DNA of 64,000 bases, from the NCBI GenBank assembly GCA_945787845.1, contig CALZJH010000008.1, positions 135,496 through 199,495 of the forward strand, written 5' to 3'. Position numbers and translations under genes: made by a program. The notes under the pieces were generated by a model that was not told the DNA's origin, made no database searches, and was given only the letters and a program-made list of their open reading frames with translations. This DNA is from an uncultured Woeseiaceae bacterium. GTDB taxonomy: Bacteria; Pseudomonadota; Gammaproteobacteria; Steroidobacterales; Woeseiaceae. Each line of letters starts with the position of its first letter. The first letter of the stretch is position 1. Positions 46,252 to 54,798 of this stretch are shown here, piece by piece.

Positions 46252-47424
46252 TCATCCGAACGCGTTGACGCCGGTCAGTTCCTTGCCGATGACCAGTTGG
46301 TGAACCGTCTCGGTCCCTTCGTAAGTAATTACGCTTTCGAGGTTCAGCATGTGGCGAATCGGAACGTACTCGGCGCTGATGCCGGCACCGCCGAGGATGT
46401 CACGCGCATCGCGAGCGATGTCGAGCGCCATCCGGCAGTTGTTCCATTTCGCGAGTGACACTTGCGAAGGCGTCAGTTCACCCTTGTCCTTGAGGCGGCC
46501 GAGACGCAGGGCCAGCAGCTGAGCCGTCGTGATCTTCCGCGCCATTTCAGCAAGACGAATCTGCATAGCCTGCGTGTGGGATACGGGCTTGCCGAAAAGC
46601 ACGCGGTCCTGCGAATACTTGAGCGCCTCATCGAGACAGGCTTGTGCCGCGCCGATAACGCCCCAGGAAATGCCGTAGCGCGCCTGCGTCAGGCAACTAA
46701 GCGGACCCTTGAGCGATGAGACGCCCGGCAATACGTTTTCCTTCGGGACACGCACGTTGTCGAAGAACAGGGCTCCGGTTACGGATGCACGCAGCGAAAA
46801 CTTGTTCTCGATTTCCTGCGCGACATAACCAGGCATGTCCTTCTCGACCATAAAGCCCTTGACGCCTTCGTCCGTCTGCGCCCAGACGACGGCCGCGTCG
46901 GCGATGGTGGCGTTGGTGATCCACATTTTGGAACCGTTGATAACCCAGTCGTCACCGTCACGCTTGGCATGCGTTTTCATATTGCCCGGGTCCGAGCCGC
47001 CGTGCGGCTCCGTCAGGCCGAAGCAGCCGATCGCTTCGCCACGCGCCATGGCGGGCAGCCAGCGATCCTTCTGCTCGTCGGAACCATAAGCATGGATCGG
47101 GAACATCACGAGGCTCGACTGCACCGATACGAAGCTGCGCAGGCCGCTGTCGCCGCGTTCGAGTTCCTGGCAGATCAGTCCGTAGCTGACGCTGTTGAGG
47201 CCGGCGCAGTCGTAGCCGTCGATCGAACTCCCAAACAGGCCGAGGCCGGCCACCTCGCCGACGAGGTGCATTGGAAATTCATGCTTCTCAAAGGCTTCGC
47301 GCATGAGAGGAATAACCTTGTCGTCAACAAAACGTCCGACGGAGTCTTTGACCATGACTTCGTCTTCTGAGAGTTCGGATCGGACATCGTAGAGATCGAG
47401 CGGATCAAGTGCTTTTGCGCTCAC
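46252..47424 (-). CDS. Acyl-CoA dehydrogenase, glutaryl-CoA dehydrogenase type
   Basis: A 390-aa flavoprotein. It has the FAD-binding LTEPHGGSDPGNMKT and WITNATIAD signatures, an adenine-binding C-terminal helix bundle, and the catalytic glutamate in ITYEGTETVHQLVIGKELTGVNAF at the end. The length and the final motif match glutaryl-CoA dehydrogenase, which oxidises and decarboxylates glutaryl-CoA in lysine and tryptophan breakdown. Substrate assignment is from family resemblance. Confidence 0.9.
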   Translation of the reverse strand: MSAKALDPLDLYDVRSELSEDEVMVKDSVGRFVDDKVIPLMREAFEKHEFPMHLVGEVAGLGLFGSSIDGYDCAGLNSVSYGLICQELERGDSGLRSFVSVQSSLVMFPIHAYGSDEQKDRWLPAMARGEAIGCFGLTEPHGGSDPGNMKTHAKRDGDDWVINGSKMWITNATIADAAVVWAQTDEGVKGFMVEKDMPGYVAQEIENKFSLRASVTGALFFDNVRVPKENVLPGVSSLKGPLSCLTQARYGISWGVIGAAQACLDEALKYSQDRVLFGKPVSHTQAMQIRLAEMARKITTAQLLALRLGRLKDKGELTPSQVSLAKWNNCRMALDIARDARDILGGAGISAEYVPIRHMLNLESVITYEGTETVHQLVIGKELTGVNAFG

Positions 47425-47512
47425 GGCTTTTTTCCTGGAAATTGCGATTTGGGGCGTAGATTCTAGACCAGTTCAGGGCCCGCGGCACTAGGGCCTGTTA
47501 ACAGGCCCAGTT

Positions 47513-47980
47513 CTAGAAGGGCACTCCGAAGCGCCGGTAGATCACGGATAACATCCACACCGGGCCGATCATCAACAGTTGAAAATCCTGCAATACTCCG
47601 CGCATGCTGCCGGGACCGCGGCGGCCCAGCCACAGGCCGACGGTGCCGGCGACGAGCAGTCCGACAGATACGCCCAGCTGCGGGTACGGCGATTGTGACA
47701 GCCACAGCTGCAGCGCCGAAAGGCCCAGCAGAAAGGGCAGCATGCCAATCGCGAGGGACAGCGAGATGATGAAATAGTAGATGGCCGTGGCCATCAGGAA
47801 CGCGCTGCCCCAGTTCAGGAGAGGCGAGATTTCGTAAAATTCGGCCGGAACGGGGAGGTACCAGAACAGGCCGACGGTGCCGAGAACGACCATCGGCACG
47901 GCAGCCCAGTACACCACCGGATTCGTCAGGTCCTCGTGCCCGCGCTCGTAGCGCTCCAGCCAGTTGTCGATTCCGGTCAT
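47513..47980 (-). CDS. Mpo1/DUF962-like membrane protein
   Basis: A 155-aa membrane protein with about four helices. The N terminus (WLERYERGHEDLTNPVVYWAAVP) and the C-terminal LQDFQLLMIGPVWMLSVIYRR match Mpo1/DUF962. Yeast Mpo1 is an Fe2+-dependent dioxygenase acting on 2-hydroxy fatty acids; the bacterial family is poorly studied. The His of ERGH is present. It stands alone with no overlapping neighbour. Confidence 0.83.
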   Translation of the reverse strand: MTGIDNWLERYERGHEDLTNPVVYWAAVPMVVLGTVGLFWYLPVPAEFYEISPLLNWGSAFLMATAIYYFIISLSLAIGMLPFLLGLSALQLWLSQSPYPQLGVSVGLLVAGTVGLWLGRRGPGSMRGVLQDFQLLMIGPVWMLSVIYRRFGVPF

Positions 47981-48110
47981 GCGTCACAGTTTACGCGTTT
48001 TAGGTGACTTCTCAGGACATAAATCCGTCAATTAAGCATGCGTTCAGGTACGCGGACAGTACAATGCACGCTACGATTCGCAACGATCCATGCAAGCCAG
48101 AGGGAACCTC

Positions 48111-48788
48111 ATGAACAAGCGATCTGGAAAAATAATTCTCGCAGTAACCGCCGCAACCGTGTTTGCGAGCGGTTGCACGACCCTTGACCCGTACACGCGT
48201 GACGAAAAGACCAGCCAGACGACGAAGGGCGCGCTCATCGGCGCCGGCATCGGTGCGGTTGTCGGCCTGATGTCTGGCGACGACGCGGTCGAGCGGCGTC
48301 AGCGCGCACTGATTGGCGCAGGCGTTGGCGCTCTCGCGGGTGGCGCCGTGGGCGCTTACCAGGACAGGCAGGAGGCTGCGTTACGCGCGGAACTCGAAGG
48401 CACGGGCGTCTATGTTCATCGCGACGGCGACAACATCACGCTCAACATGCCGGGCAACATTACGTTTGCGACGAACAGCTCGGACCTGAGTCCGGCGTTC
48501 TTTGACGTATTGAGTTCAGTGGGCAAAGTCCTGGGTGAATTCGACAAGACGGTCGTTGAAGTGGCTGGTCATACGGACAGCACCGGCACCGACGCTTATA
48601 ACCAGAGCCTGTCGGAGCGCCGTGCCAGCTCGGTGGCCGCGTACCTGAAAAGCCAGGGCGTCAATCCCCAGCGTGTCATCGCGGTCGGCATGGGTGAGTC
48701 ATACCCGATAGCCGACAACGGTACAGACGTCGGGCGCCAGGCGAACCGTCGCGTTGAAATTACGATGGTGCCTGTCACCAGTAGTTAA
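48111..48788 (+). CDS. OmpA family lipoprotein with glycine zipper (YiaD-like)
   Basis: A 225-aa outer-membrane lipoprotein: signal with lipobox ASGC (Cys22), a glycine-zipper region at about 45-90 (GALIGAGIGAVVG and ALIGAGVGALAGGAVGA), and a C-terminal OmpA domain that binds peptidoglycan (FATNSSDLSP, VAGHTDSTG, LSERRASSVAAYL, NRRVEI). ATG 48111 was chosen to begin the signal. The dedicated sortase system often includes an OmpA-family partner (PdsO); this gene is 5 kb away and of the ordinary YiaD type, so the link is weak. A strong terminator follows. Confidence 0.92.
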   Translation: MNKRSGKIILAVTAATVFASGCTTLDPYTRDEKTSQTTKGALIGAGIGAVVGLMSGDDAVERRQRALIGAGVGALAGGAVGAYQDRQEAALRAELEGTGVYVHRDGDNITLNMPGNITFATNSSDLSPAFFDVLSSVGKVLGEFDKTVVEVAGHTDSTGTDAYNQSLSERRASSVAAYLKSQGVNPQRVIAVGMGESYPIADNGTDVGRQANRRVEITMVPVTSS

Positions 48789-48807
48789 GACGAAGCACAG
48801 AACAAGG

Positions 48808-48846
48808 AAGCGTGGCGGCCAGGGATGGCCCACCGCGCTTTTTTTT
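48808..48846 (+). terminator. Intrinsic terminator after the OmpA gene
   Basis: A GC-rich stem (GCG..GG.GGCC / GGCC..CC..CGC) from 48808 to 48836 is directly followed by ten T residues (48837-48846). It begins 20 bases after the stop codon. Confidence 0.88.
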
Positions 48847-48898
48847 GGCACCAGGAAAGTGCCAGCCCGGACAACAATCAGAATACAAGGGCGTCAGC

Positions 48899-49216
48899 TT
48901 GAACCGAGCGTTTACGAAACGCGATGAAGGTGAGTGGATCGAAGTGAGCGGCTTCGTCCGGCGCCTGTTGTCGGACGACAACGATGGTTCCAGGCACCAG
49001 CGGTTCGTCGTCGATATTGGCAATCGCCGGACGCTTCTTATCGCGCACAATATTGAACTGGCCACGCGCGTGCCGCTCGGCATGGGCGACCGCGTAAACG
49101 TCAGGGGCATGTACGAGTGGAATGACCTGGGCGGACTTGTGCACTGGACGCATCATGATCCGCAGGGGGTCGAGGATGGCGGCTGGGTGCGTTACCGGCG
49201 CAAGGAGTATGCATAA
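48899..49216 (+). CDS. DUF3465 family protein
   Basis: 105 aa from TTG 48899, a small OB-fold-like protein. Typical DUF3465 segments: EVSGFVRRLLSDDNDGSRHQRF, TLLIAHNIELA, MGDRVNVRGMYEWND and VHWTHHDPQG. The frame is open upstream through the OmpA terminator, and those residues do not look like the family, so a start after the terminator is preferred; TTG 48899 is the best candidate but is not proved. Some family members are exported; no signal peptide is visible here. A terminator follows. Confidence 0.8.
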   Translation: MNRAFTKRDEGEWIEVSGFVRRLLSDDNDGSRHQRFVVDIGNRRTLLIAHNIELATRVPLGMGDRVNVRGMYEWNDLGGLVHWTHHDPQGVEDGGWVRYRRKEYA

Positions 49217-49240
49217 AAAAGGCCGCTCACGCGGCCTTTT
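49215..49240. terminator. Bidirectional terminator between the DUF3465 gene and rpoH
   Basis: A-tract, GGCCGC-TCAC-GCGGCC stem-loop, T-tract. It can stop transcription from both convergent genes. Confidence 0.85.
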
Positions 49241-49264
49241 CATTGTGCTTGTTGTGGGTCGTCG

Positions 49265-50128
49265 TCAGACGGCCATCGCATTACGCAGTTTCTTGATCGC
49301 GTTGGCCTCGAGCTGACGGATGCGCTCGGCTGAGATACCGTACTCGTCGGCGAGCTCATGCAGCGTCATCTTGCTCTCGGTCAGCCAGCGCGCCTCGATG
49401 ATACGCCGTGCGCGGTCGTCAAGAATGTTCAACGCCGCGGTCATGCGCGTCGTTGCATCTTCATTGAAATCGGCAGTCTCGACCTGCTTGGCCGGATCCG
49501 AGTCCGGAGCAGGCAGGTAGGCAGCCGGCGTGAAGTTGCGCTCGTCGTCAAGATCAGGCGTCGGGTCGAAGATCGCGTCGCGCGAGTGCAAGCGCTTCTC
49601 CATTTCCGTGACTTCTTTCGTACTGACGCCAAGATCCTCTGCAACCGCTTCAGTTTCCGCCGCCGACAACCAGGCAAGCGTTTTCTTCTTCTTGCGAAGA
49701 TTGAAGAACAATTTGCGTTGCGCCTTGGTCGTCGCAACTTTCACGATGCGCCAGTTCTTGAGAACAAACTCGTGAATTTCGGCGCGGATCCAGTGGACGG
49801 CGAACGAGACGAGTCGTACATCGTAGCTCGGGTCAAAGCGCTTGACGGCTTTCATCAGGCCGACGTTGCCTTCCTGAATAAGATCATTCAGGGGAAGGCC
49901 GTAGCCCGTGTAGCCCTTGGCGATGTGGACGACGAATCGCAGGTGCGCCATAACAAGCTCGCGTGCGGCTTCGAGATCTTCTTCATCCCGGAAACGCGTG
50001 GCCAGCGACTGTTCGTCCTCCTTGGACAGCACGTCAATCGAACCGACAGCCTGGATGTAGGCGTCGAGACTGCCTACCGGACCTGCCAGTGCGAGTTCGT
50101 GATTAGTTGTGGCTAGAGCGGTTGTCAT
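49265..50128 (-). CDS. rpoH: RNA polymerase heat-shock sigma factor (sigma-32)
   Basis: A 287-aa sigma factor that directs transcription of heat-shock genes. Region 2 (ARELVMAHLRFVVHIAKGY, LIQEGNVGLMKAVKRFDP) and the RpoH box (QRKLFFNLRKKKK) identify it, followed by region 4 (ERIRQLEANAIKKLRNA). ATG 50128 has GGAGG six bases upstream; the preceding codon TTG is in frame but less likely. A perfect CIRCE element lies 28 bases upstream, so HrcA repression is expected. It is separated from ftsX, its usual neighbour, by a TetR/CMD pair. Confidence 0.97.
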   Translation of the reverse strand: MTTALATTNHELALAGPVGSLDAYIQAVGSIDVLSKEDEQSLATRFRDEEDLEAARELVMAHLRFVVHIAKGYTGYGLPLNDLIQEGNVGLMKAVKRFDPSYDVRLVSFAVHWIRAEIHEFVLKNWRIVKVATTKAQRKLFFNLRKKKKTLAWLSAAETEAVAEDLGVSTKEVTEMEKRLHSRDAIFDPTPDLDDERNFTPAAYLPAPDSDPAKQVETADFNEDATTRMTAALNILDDRARRIIEARWLTESKMTLHELADEYGISAERIRQLEANAIKKLRNAMAV

Positions 50129-50155
50129 CAATTGCCTCCGTTATGGCGTTCAATT

Positions 50156-50182
50156 TTAGCACTCGGCAACTTAGAGTGCTAA
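50156..50182 (-). promoter_or_regulatory. CIRCE element (HrcA operator) upstream of rpoH
   Basis: TTAGCACTC at 50156-50164, nine-base spacer, GAGTGCTAA at 50174-50182. This is the exact consensus of CIRCE, the binding site of the heat-shock repressor HrcA. It lies 27 bases upstream of the rpoH ATG; a TAAAAT -10-like box overlaps its downstream edge on the minus strand, so HrcA binding would block the promoter. hrcA is not in the window. Confidence 0.92.
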
Positions 50183-50267
50183 CAGGTTCCGCAGTTCCGC
50201 CTGCGGGGGAAAAATAATGCCTTGTAGATCAAAAGTATACGGTGTCCTGTCAAGCGTATTTGTAACA

Positions 50268-50834
50268 TTATGCAACGTCGGATCGAGGTGCTTCCCAGGC
50301 GAAATCAACGAATTCCTTGTCCAGGGTTGTGCCGGCGATGTGGTTCGTATAGTTGCTGATCGTCTTCATGGCCACACCCAGCACGACCTCGAGGATCTGG
50401 TGCTGGCCGTAGCCTGCTGCCAGAAAGTTCCCGATATCCGCGTCAGACAGCCACCCTCGCTGATCGACCATTTTTCGCGTAAATACCCGTAATGCCTCAA
50501 GTTTTTCATCCGCAATCGGCTCGTCGTTGCGAATCGACGCGATGACATCCGAGCGCAGCTTCTGCATGGCCGAGATGGCGGAATGGGCGCCGACGCAGTA
50601 CTCGCAGGCGTTATACCGGCTGACCGTCAAAAGGATGACCTGCTGCTCCGTGGCGTCGAAGCTCGATTCGCCAACCAGCTGGCCGAGCGCCAGGTAGGCC
50701 TTGGCGGTGACAGGCGCATGCGCCATATTCCCCATCAGGTTCGGGACGAAACCGTAGCTCTTCTGTACTTGCTCGAGCACCTCGCGGCCTTCCGCGTCAG
50801 CTGTTTCGAGGGTGTGGGGAGTAAAGTCGGTCAT
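50268..50834 (-). CDS. Carboxymuconolactone decarboxylase / AhpD-like protein
   Basis: A 188-aa helical protein of the AhpD-like family with the redox CxxC in YNACEYCVGAH near residue 80, the segment EQQVILLTVSRYN before it, and a C-terminal helix with ISNYTNHIAGT. Such proteins reduce peroxides or act as thiol-disulfide oxidoreductases. It is transcribed divergently from a TetR regulator with two matching operators between, so it is probably repressed by that regulator. Confidence 0.88.
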   Translation of the reverse strand: MTDFTPHTLETADAEGREVLEQVQKSYGFVPNLMGNMAHAPVTAKAYLALGQLVGESSFDATEQQVILLTVSRYNACEYCVGAHSAISAMQKLRSDVIASIRNDEPIADEKLEALRVFTRKMVDQRGWLSDADIGNFLAAGYGQHQILEVVLGVAMKTISNYTNHIAGTTLDKEFVDFAWEAPRSDVA

Positions 50835-50849
50835 GAGCGCGCCTCTTAG

Positions 50850-50865
50850 TTGAATGTTTATTCAA
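50850..50865. promoter_or_regulatory. TetR-type operator 1
   Basis: TTGAAT-GTTT-ATTCAA, a perfect 6-bp inverted repeat, 16 bases upstream of the CMD gene start. The same arms recur at 50921-50936. Confidence 0.8.
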
Positions 50866-50920
50866 AAATAAGTCAAAAAATATGGCCTTCTGCCAGGCCG
50901 GAAGCAAATACTAGCTATTC

Positions 50921-50936
50921 TTGAATAATAATTCAA
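50921..50936. promoter_or_regulatory. TetR-type operator 2
   Basis: TTGAAT-AATA-ATTCAA, identical arms to operator 1, 20 bases upstream of the tetR-type gene. The copies serve the two divergent genes, suggesting repression of both and autoregulation. Confidence 0.8.
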
Positions 50937-50955
50937 GTATGACTACAATACACCT

Positions 50956-51549
50956 ATGCCAAGACACGCTGAATACAACCGGGACACGGTCATCGCCGCT
51001 GCAACGGCCGTCTTCTGGGAGCGCGGCTACAGCCAGACGTCCATCGGGGATCTCGTGGCCGCCACCGGGCTGCAGCCCGGCAGCCTGTATGCCGCGTTTG
51101 GCAACAAAAAGGGCCTGTTTCTCGAGGTCATCGATCGGTATAACCAGGATTTCATCGGCAGGATTCGCCGCCTGCGGCTCGAACGGGGAGCAGCACTCCC
51201 GAAAATCCGTGAATTGCTCCAGCAGATCGTGGAGGAAGCCGCGCAGGGTAATGCCGGCCACGGCTGCCTGACCGTCAATGCGCTGCTCGAGATGTCCCAA
51301 CACGACGCGGAGATCGCCAGGCGTTTGCAGGCCTACAACGCGCAGCTAAGAAAGGCGTTTGCCTGGCTGGTCAGGGATGCGCAAACCGAGGGCGATGTCG
51401 TCACCGGTCAGGATCCGAACGAGCTGGCCACCTTCGTCATCAACAACATCTGGGGCATGCGAGTCATGTGCAAGAGCCGGCCGGACCGTGCCAGCCTCGA
51501 AGCGATTGTGACCGGCGTTCTTACGGCGCTGCAAAGCAGGCAAAATTAG
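50956..51549 (+). CDS. TetR/AcrR family transcriptional regulator
   Basis: A 197-aa regulator. The N-terminal helix-turn-helix (NRDTVIAAATAVFWERGYSQTSIGDLVAATGLQPGSLYAAFGNKKGLF, quoted in part: TSIGDLVAATGLQPGSLYAAF) is typical of the TetR family; residues 60-195 form the ligand-binding helical domain (GCLTVNALLEMS). The ligand is unknown, maybe an electrophile or thiol-reactive compound, in view of the divergent AhpD-like gene. The stop overlaps the end of ftsX by four bases. Confidence 0.92.
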   Translation: MPRHAEYNRDTVIAAATAVFWERGYSQTSIGDLVAATGLQPGSLYAAFGNKKGLFLEVIDRYNQDFIGRIRRLRLERGAALPKIRELLQQIVEEAAQGNAGHGCLTVNALLEMSQHDAEIARRLQAYNAQLRKAFAWLVRDAQTEGDVVTGQDPNELATFVINNIWGMRVMCKSRPDRASLEAIVTGVLTALQSRQN

Positions 51550-52511
51550 CGCGGTTCAATACGCCGCATGTGCCTCGCGGTGGTGAACCATGAGCCAAAC
51601 AATCCGAGAAACACACCGACGCCGATAATGGCCAGCGCCTCATCGAGGCTCATCGCGGCAATCGAAATATTGCTTTGGTAGAGCCCTGCCAGTCTTGCCA
51701 CCGGGCCGTGTAGCAGGAACAGTCCGTAATAGACGAGCCCCAGCGCCAGTAGTCCCCCGAAGAGGCCGTACCAGAACCCGGTCCAGAGAAACGGGCGGCG
51801 CACAAACGCATTGCTCGCGCCGATCAGCTTGGTGACCTCAATTTCATTGCGACGATTTTCAATGTCGAGACGAATTGTATTGCCAATGATGACGACGATC
51901 GCGATGGCGAGCAGCGCTGCGCCAATCGCAATGGCTTGCCTGACGATATCCAGAATCGCATGAAAGCGCTGCACCCACTCTGTATCGACCTGGACGAACT
52001 CGGTCTCCGGCAAATTGCCGAGCTCCTCCTGCAGCAAAATCATTGAGTCACTGGTATTCCCCGCACTGGGACGAACCACCAGCGTGTGTGGCAATGGATT
52101 GTCCGGGAGCTGATCAAGTGCCGACCCAAATCCGGAGTGCACCTTGAAATCCGCCAGCGCTTTCGACGCACTGATAAACGAAACCGAATCCACGTCCGCT
52201 CGTTGTTCAATAAGCCGACCCAGGCCCGCAGCCTGGTCCTCCGTGACGTCCTGCTTCAGGAACACCGAAAAATCGAGCGCATTATCCCAACTGCCGCTGA
52301 TTGACTGCGCGTTCTTGACGATCAGGTTGATTGCAGCCGGCAGCGCGAGCGTCACCGCAATCACCAGTACGATCATGAAACTCGAAAATGGATGTCGCAC
52401 GAGCCGTCCAAGCGAGCCGACCGAAATGCTGACGTGACGTGAAAACCAGATCGCCAGCGGGCTTGATCTCCGCACGGGCGCGACGGCATCGGCATTACGC
52501 GTTACAGCCAT
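51546..52511 (-). CDS. ftsX: Cell division protein FtsX
   Basis: A 321-aa inner-membrane protein of the FtsEX complex, which is ABC-transporter-like and activates septal peptidoglycan hydrolases. A cytoplasmic N terminus, first helix near residues 43-63, a large periplasmic loop (70-190) and three further helices near 197-220, 245-268 and 285-310 match FtsX. It overlaps ftsE by ten bases. Confidence 0.96.
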   Translation of the reverse strand: MAVTRNADAVAPVRRSSPLAIWFSRHVSISVGSLGRLVRHPFSSFMIVLVIAVTLALPAAINLIVKNAQSISGSWDNALDFSVFLKQDVTEDQAAGLGRLIEQRADVDSVSFISASKALADFKVHSGFGSALDQLPDNPLPHTLVVRPSAGNTSDSMILLQEELGNLPETEFVQVDTEWVQRFHAILDIVRQAIAIGAALLAIAIVVIIGNTIRLDIENRRNEIEVTKLIGASNAFVRRPFLWTGFWYGLFGGLLALGLVYYGLFLLHGPVARLAGLYQSNISIAAMSLDEALAIIGVGVFLGLFGSWFTTARHMRRIEPR

Positions 52512-53188
52512 TCGTCAGCCTCCTCTTCCACCTCGGGCTGCAGCCGCCCCTCTTCGAGCGCAATTCGTCGGCAGCCCAGGCGATCGATCAATGCGATATC
52601 GTGACTCGCAATCAGCAGCGTGACGCCGACTTCGTTGAAGCGGCGAAATATGCGCATGACTTCCAGCGAAAGCTCGGGATCCAGGTTGCCGGTCGGTTCG
52701 TCGGCAATCAGCAGCTTCGGCCGCGACACGATGGCGCGCGCGATACCTACCCGTTGCTGCTCGCCGGCGGACAGCGTCTCCGGACGCTGCTTCTCCTTGT
52801 GCAGCAGGCCGACCTGGTCGAGGGCCGCCCGCACCTTGCGGCTCGCTTCCCGGTGCCCGACGCCCGCAATCACCAGCGGCAGCGCGACGTTGTCAGCCAC
52901 CGGCCGGTCGTACAGCAACTTGTGGTCCTGGAAGACCATCCCGATCTGCCGACGATAGGCAGGAATCCTGCGTCGTTTCACTCGCCGCGTGTTCATGCCA
53001 TCGACGATTACCTCCCCATTCGTGGGACGTTCAATCAGCGCAATCAGGCGTAGCAACGTGCTTTTGCCGGCACCGGAGTGGCCGGTCACGAAGACCATCT
53101 CGCCTTTGTCCACGGCGAGACTCAGACCGGAAAGAGCTTCCTGCCCTCCGGGAAATCGCTTGGTGACGTTTTCGAGCTGAATCATCAA
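52502..53188 (-). CDS. ftsE: Cell division ATP-binding protein FtsE
   Basis: A 228-aa ABC ATPase. Walker A GHSGAGKSTLLRL near residue 36, signature LSAGEQQRVGIARA near residue 139, Walker B LLIADEPTGNLD near residue 158. With FtsX it controls peptidoglycan splitting at the septum. It lies nine bases after ftsY on the same strand. Confidence 0.97.
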   Translation of the reverse strand: MMIQLENVTKRFPGGQEALSGLSLAVDKGEMVFVTGHSGAGKSTLLRLIALIERPTNGEVIVDGMNTRRVKRRRIPAYRRQIGMVFQDHKLLYDRPVADNVALPLVIAGVGHREASRKVRAALDQVGLLHKEKQRPETLSAGEQQRVGIARAIVSRPKLLIADEPTGNLDPELSLEVMRIFRRFNEVGVTLLIASHDIALIDRLGCRRIALEEGRLQPEVEEEADEWL

Positions 53189-53197
53189 GTCGTGGCT

Positions 53198-54163
53198 TCA
53201 GCTTTGTTGTCCTGATGTGAGCAATGCATCCGCAAACTCCGTCGCAGAAAACGTCTGCATGTCCTCCGCGGCTTCACCGATACCGATAAAGCGTACCGGT
53301 ACACCGATCCGGCCGGCGATAGCGAGAAGAATGCCACCCTTAGCGCTGCCGTCCAACTTCGTTACCGTAAGCCCGGTAAGCCCGAGCGCCTCGTGGAACT
53401 TCTCAGCCTGGACCAGCGCGTTCTGGCCCTGGCTGGCGTCGAGGACCAACATGATTTCATGCGGTGCCGTTGCGTCGCGCCTCGCAATGACGCGTTTTAC
53501 TTTTGCGAGTTCGTCCATCAGCCCCGTCTGGCTTTGCAGCCTCCCGGCGGTGTCCGCCAGCAGGATATCGATGTCGCGCGCCCGCGCCGCATCCATCGCA
53601 TCGAAGATAACGGCCGCCGGGTCGGCCCCGGCCTGCTGCGCGATAACGGGGACGCCGTTTCTCTCACCCCACGCCTGGAGCTGTTCTACCGCCGCGGCGC
53701 GAAACGTGTCGCCCGCCGCCAGCATGACCGAGTAGCCCTGATCCTTGAAGCGCCGCGCAAGTTTGCCAATCGTTGTCGTCTTGCCCGCACCATTCACACC
53801 CACCATGAGAATGACATACGGTCCTTCGGCATTCGGGTTCTCGATGGTTAGCGGCTTTTCAACCGGCTCGAGAATGTCACACACGGCGCTGTGCAGCCCG
53901 CGCTGCAGCGCCTCGACGTCCTTGAGCTCTTTGCGCGCGAGCCGTTTTTGCAGCTCGGCAATGATGCGCTCGGTGGTCTCGACGCCGACGTCGGCCATCA
54001 CGAGAAGGCTCTCAAGCTCCTCGAGGACGTCTTCATCGATCTTGCCCCCGGGCGCGAGATTGGCGAGATCATAGGTTAGCCAGCTGTCGCCTCGATTAAT
54101 GCGGGCGCGAAGGCGCTTGATGAAGCCTTCGCGATTCTCGGGCTTTTCCTTTTTCCCAAACAT
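53198..54163 (-). CDS. ftsY: Signal recognition particle receptor FtsY
   Basis: A 321-aa SRP GTPase, the receptor that docks ribosome-SRP complexes at the membrane. NG domain with G1 GVNGAGKTTTIGKLA near residue 122, DTAGRLQS near 205 and TKLDGSAKGG near 266. The acidic A domain found in E. coli is missing, so the protein is short but functional, as in many other bacteria. First gene of the ftsYEX operon, divergent from rsmD. Confidence 0.97.
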   Translation of the reverse strand: MFGKKEKPENREGFIKRLRARINRGDSWLTYDLANLAPGGKIDEDVLEELESLLVMADVGVETTERIIAELQKRLARKELKDVEALQRGLHSAVCDILEPVEKPLTIENPNAEGPYVILMVGVNGAGKTTTIGKLARRFKDQGYSVMLAAGDTFRAAAVEQLQAWGERNGVPVIAQQAGADPAAVIFDAMDAARARDIDILLADTAGRLQSQTGLMDELAKVKRVIARRDATAPHEIMLVLDASQGQNALVQAEKFHEALGLTGLTVTKLDGSAKGGILLAIAGRIGVPVRFIGIGEAAEDMQTFSATEFADALLTSGQQS

Positions 54164-54198
54164 ACGTTTACGATTCAGATACTCAAGGTGGGACGGCC

Positions 54199-54798
54199 GT
54201 GGCCAGACAAAAACAAAGTGCCAAATCCAAAAGCGGACGGCTGCGTATTGTAGCGGGAAACTGGCGTAGCCGCCTTTTGGATATTGCCGAGGTCGAGGGC
54301 CTTCGCCCGACCTCGGAGCGGATTCGCGAGACCCTCTTCAACTGGCTGGCGCCGATTCTTCACGGGTCGCGCTGCCTTGATCTCTACGCCGGAACCGGCG
54401 CGCTTGGCCTGGAAGCCCTGTCGAGGGGGGCTGCGGAAGCCGTCTTCGTCGAACGCTCCCCGGTGGCGGCCCGGCAGCTGCAAAAGAACATCGATCTGCT
54501 CGACGCACGCGGCGCACGCGTCGTCACGCAGGACGCACTGGACTACCTGCAGCGGGCGGCGTCACGGCCGTTCGACCTCGTGTTCCTCGACCCGCCGTTT
54601 GCCGACGACTTGCTCGAGGAAACGTGTAGACTGTTGGCAGCTCAAGACCTGCTCGCAGCCGGAGCACGGGTCTACCTGGAGCAGGATCGGGCAAAGCCCG
54701 AGCCACGGTTACCTGACAACTGGACAATCAAGAAGAACAAAACCGCAGGCAACGTTCGCTACTTGCTTGCGATGGTTGAAGAGGACGACGAGCGATGA
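54199..54798 (+). CDS. rsmD: 16S rRNA (guanine966-N2)-methyltransferase
   Basis: A 199-aa SAM-dependent methyltransferase acting on G966 of 16S rRNA. The N-terminal RIVAGNWRSRLLDI and LRPTSERIRETLFNWL segments, the SAM motif CLDLYAGTGALGLEALSRGA and the catalytic LVFLDPPF are all present. It starts at GTG 54199 and overlaps coaD by four bases, the common rsmD-coaD arrangement. Confidence 0.95.
   Translation: MARQKQSAKSKSGRLRIVAGNWRSRLLDIAEVEGLRPTSERIRETLFNWLAPILHGSRCLDLYAGTGALGLEALSRGAAEAVFVERSPVAARQLQKNIDLLDARGARVVTQDALDYLQRAASRPFDLVFLDPPFADDLLEETCRLLAAQDLLAAGARVYLEQDRAKPEPRLPDNWTIKKNKTAGNVRYLLAMVEEDDER

Noticed and set aside
48111-48788. OmpA lipoprotein as the PdsO member of the sortase system
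   Set aside because: It lies 5 kb away beyond five unrelated genes and has an ordinary YiaD-like architecture, so membership cannot be supported.
50190-50215. CCGCAG-N6-CTGCGG hairpin as terminator of the CMD gene
   Set aside because: On the minus strand the T run precedes the stem instead of following it, so it is not an intrinsic terminator for that gene.
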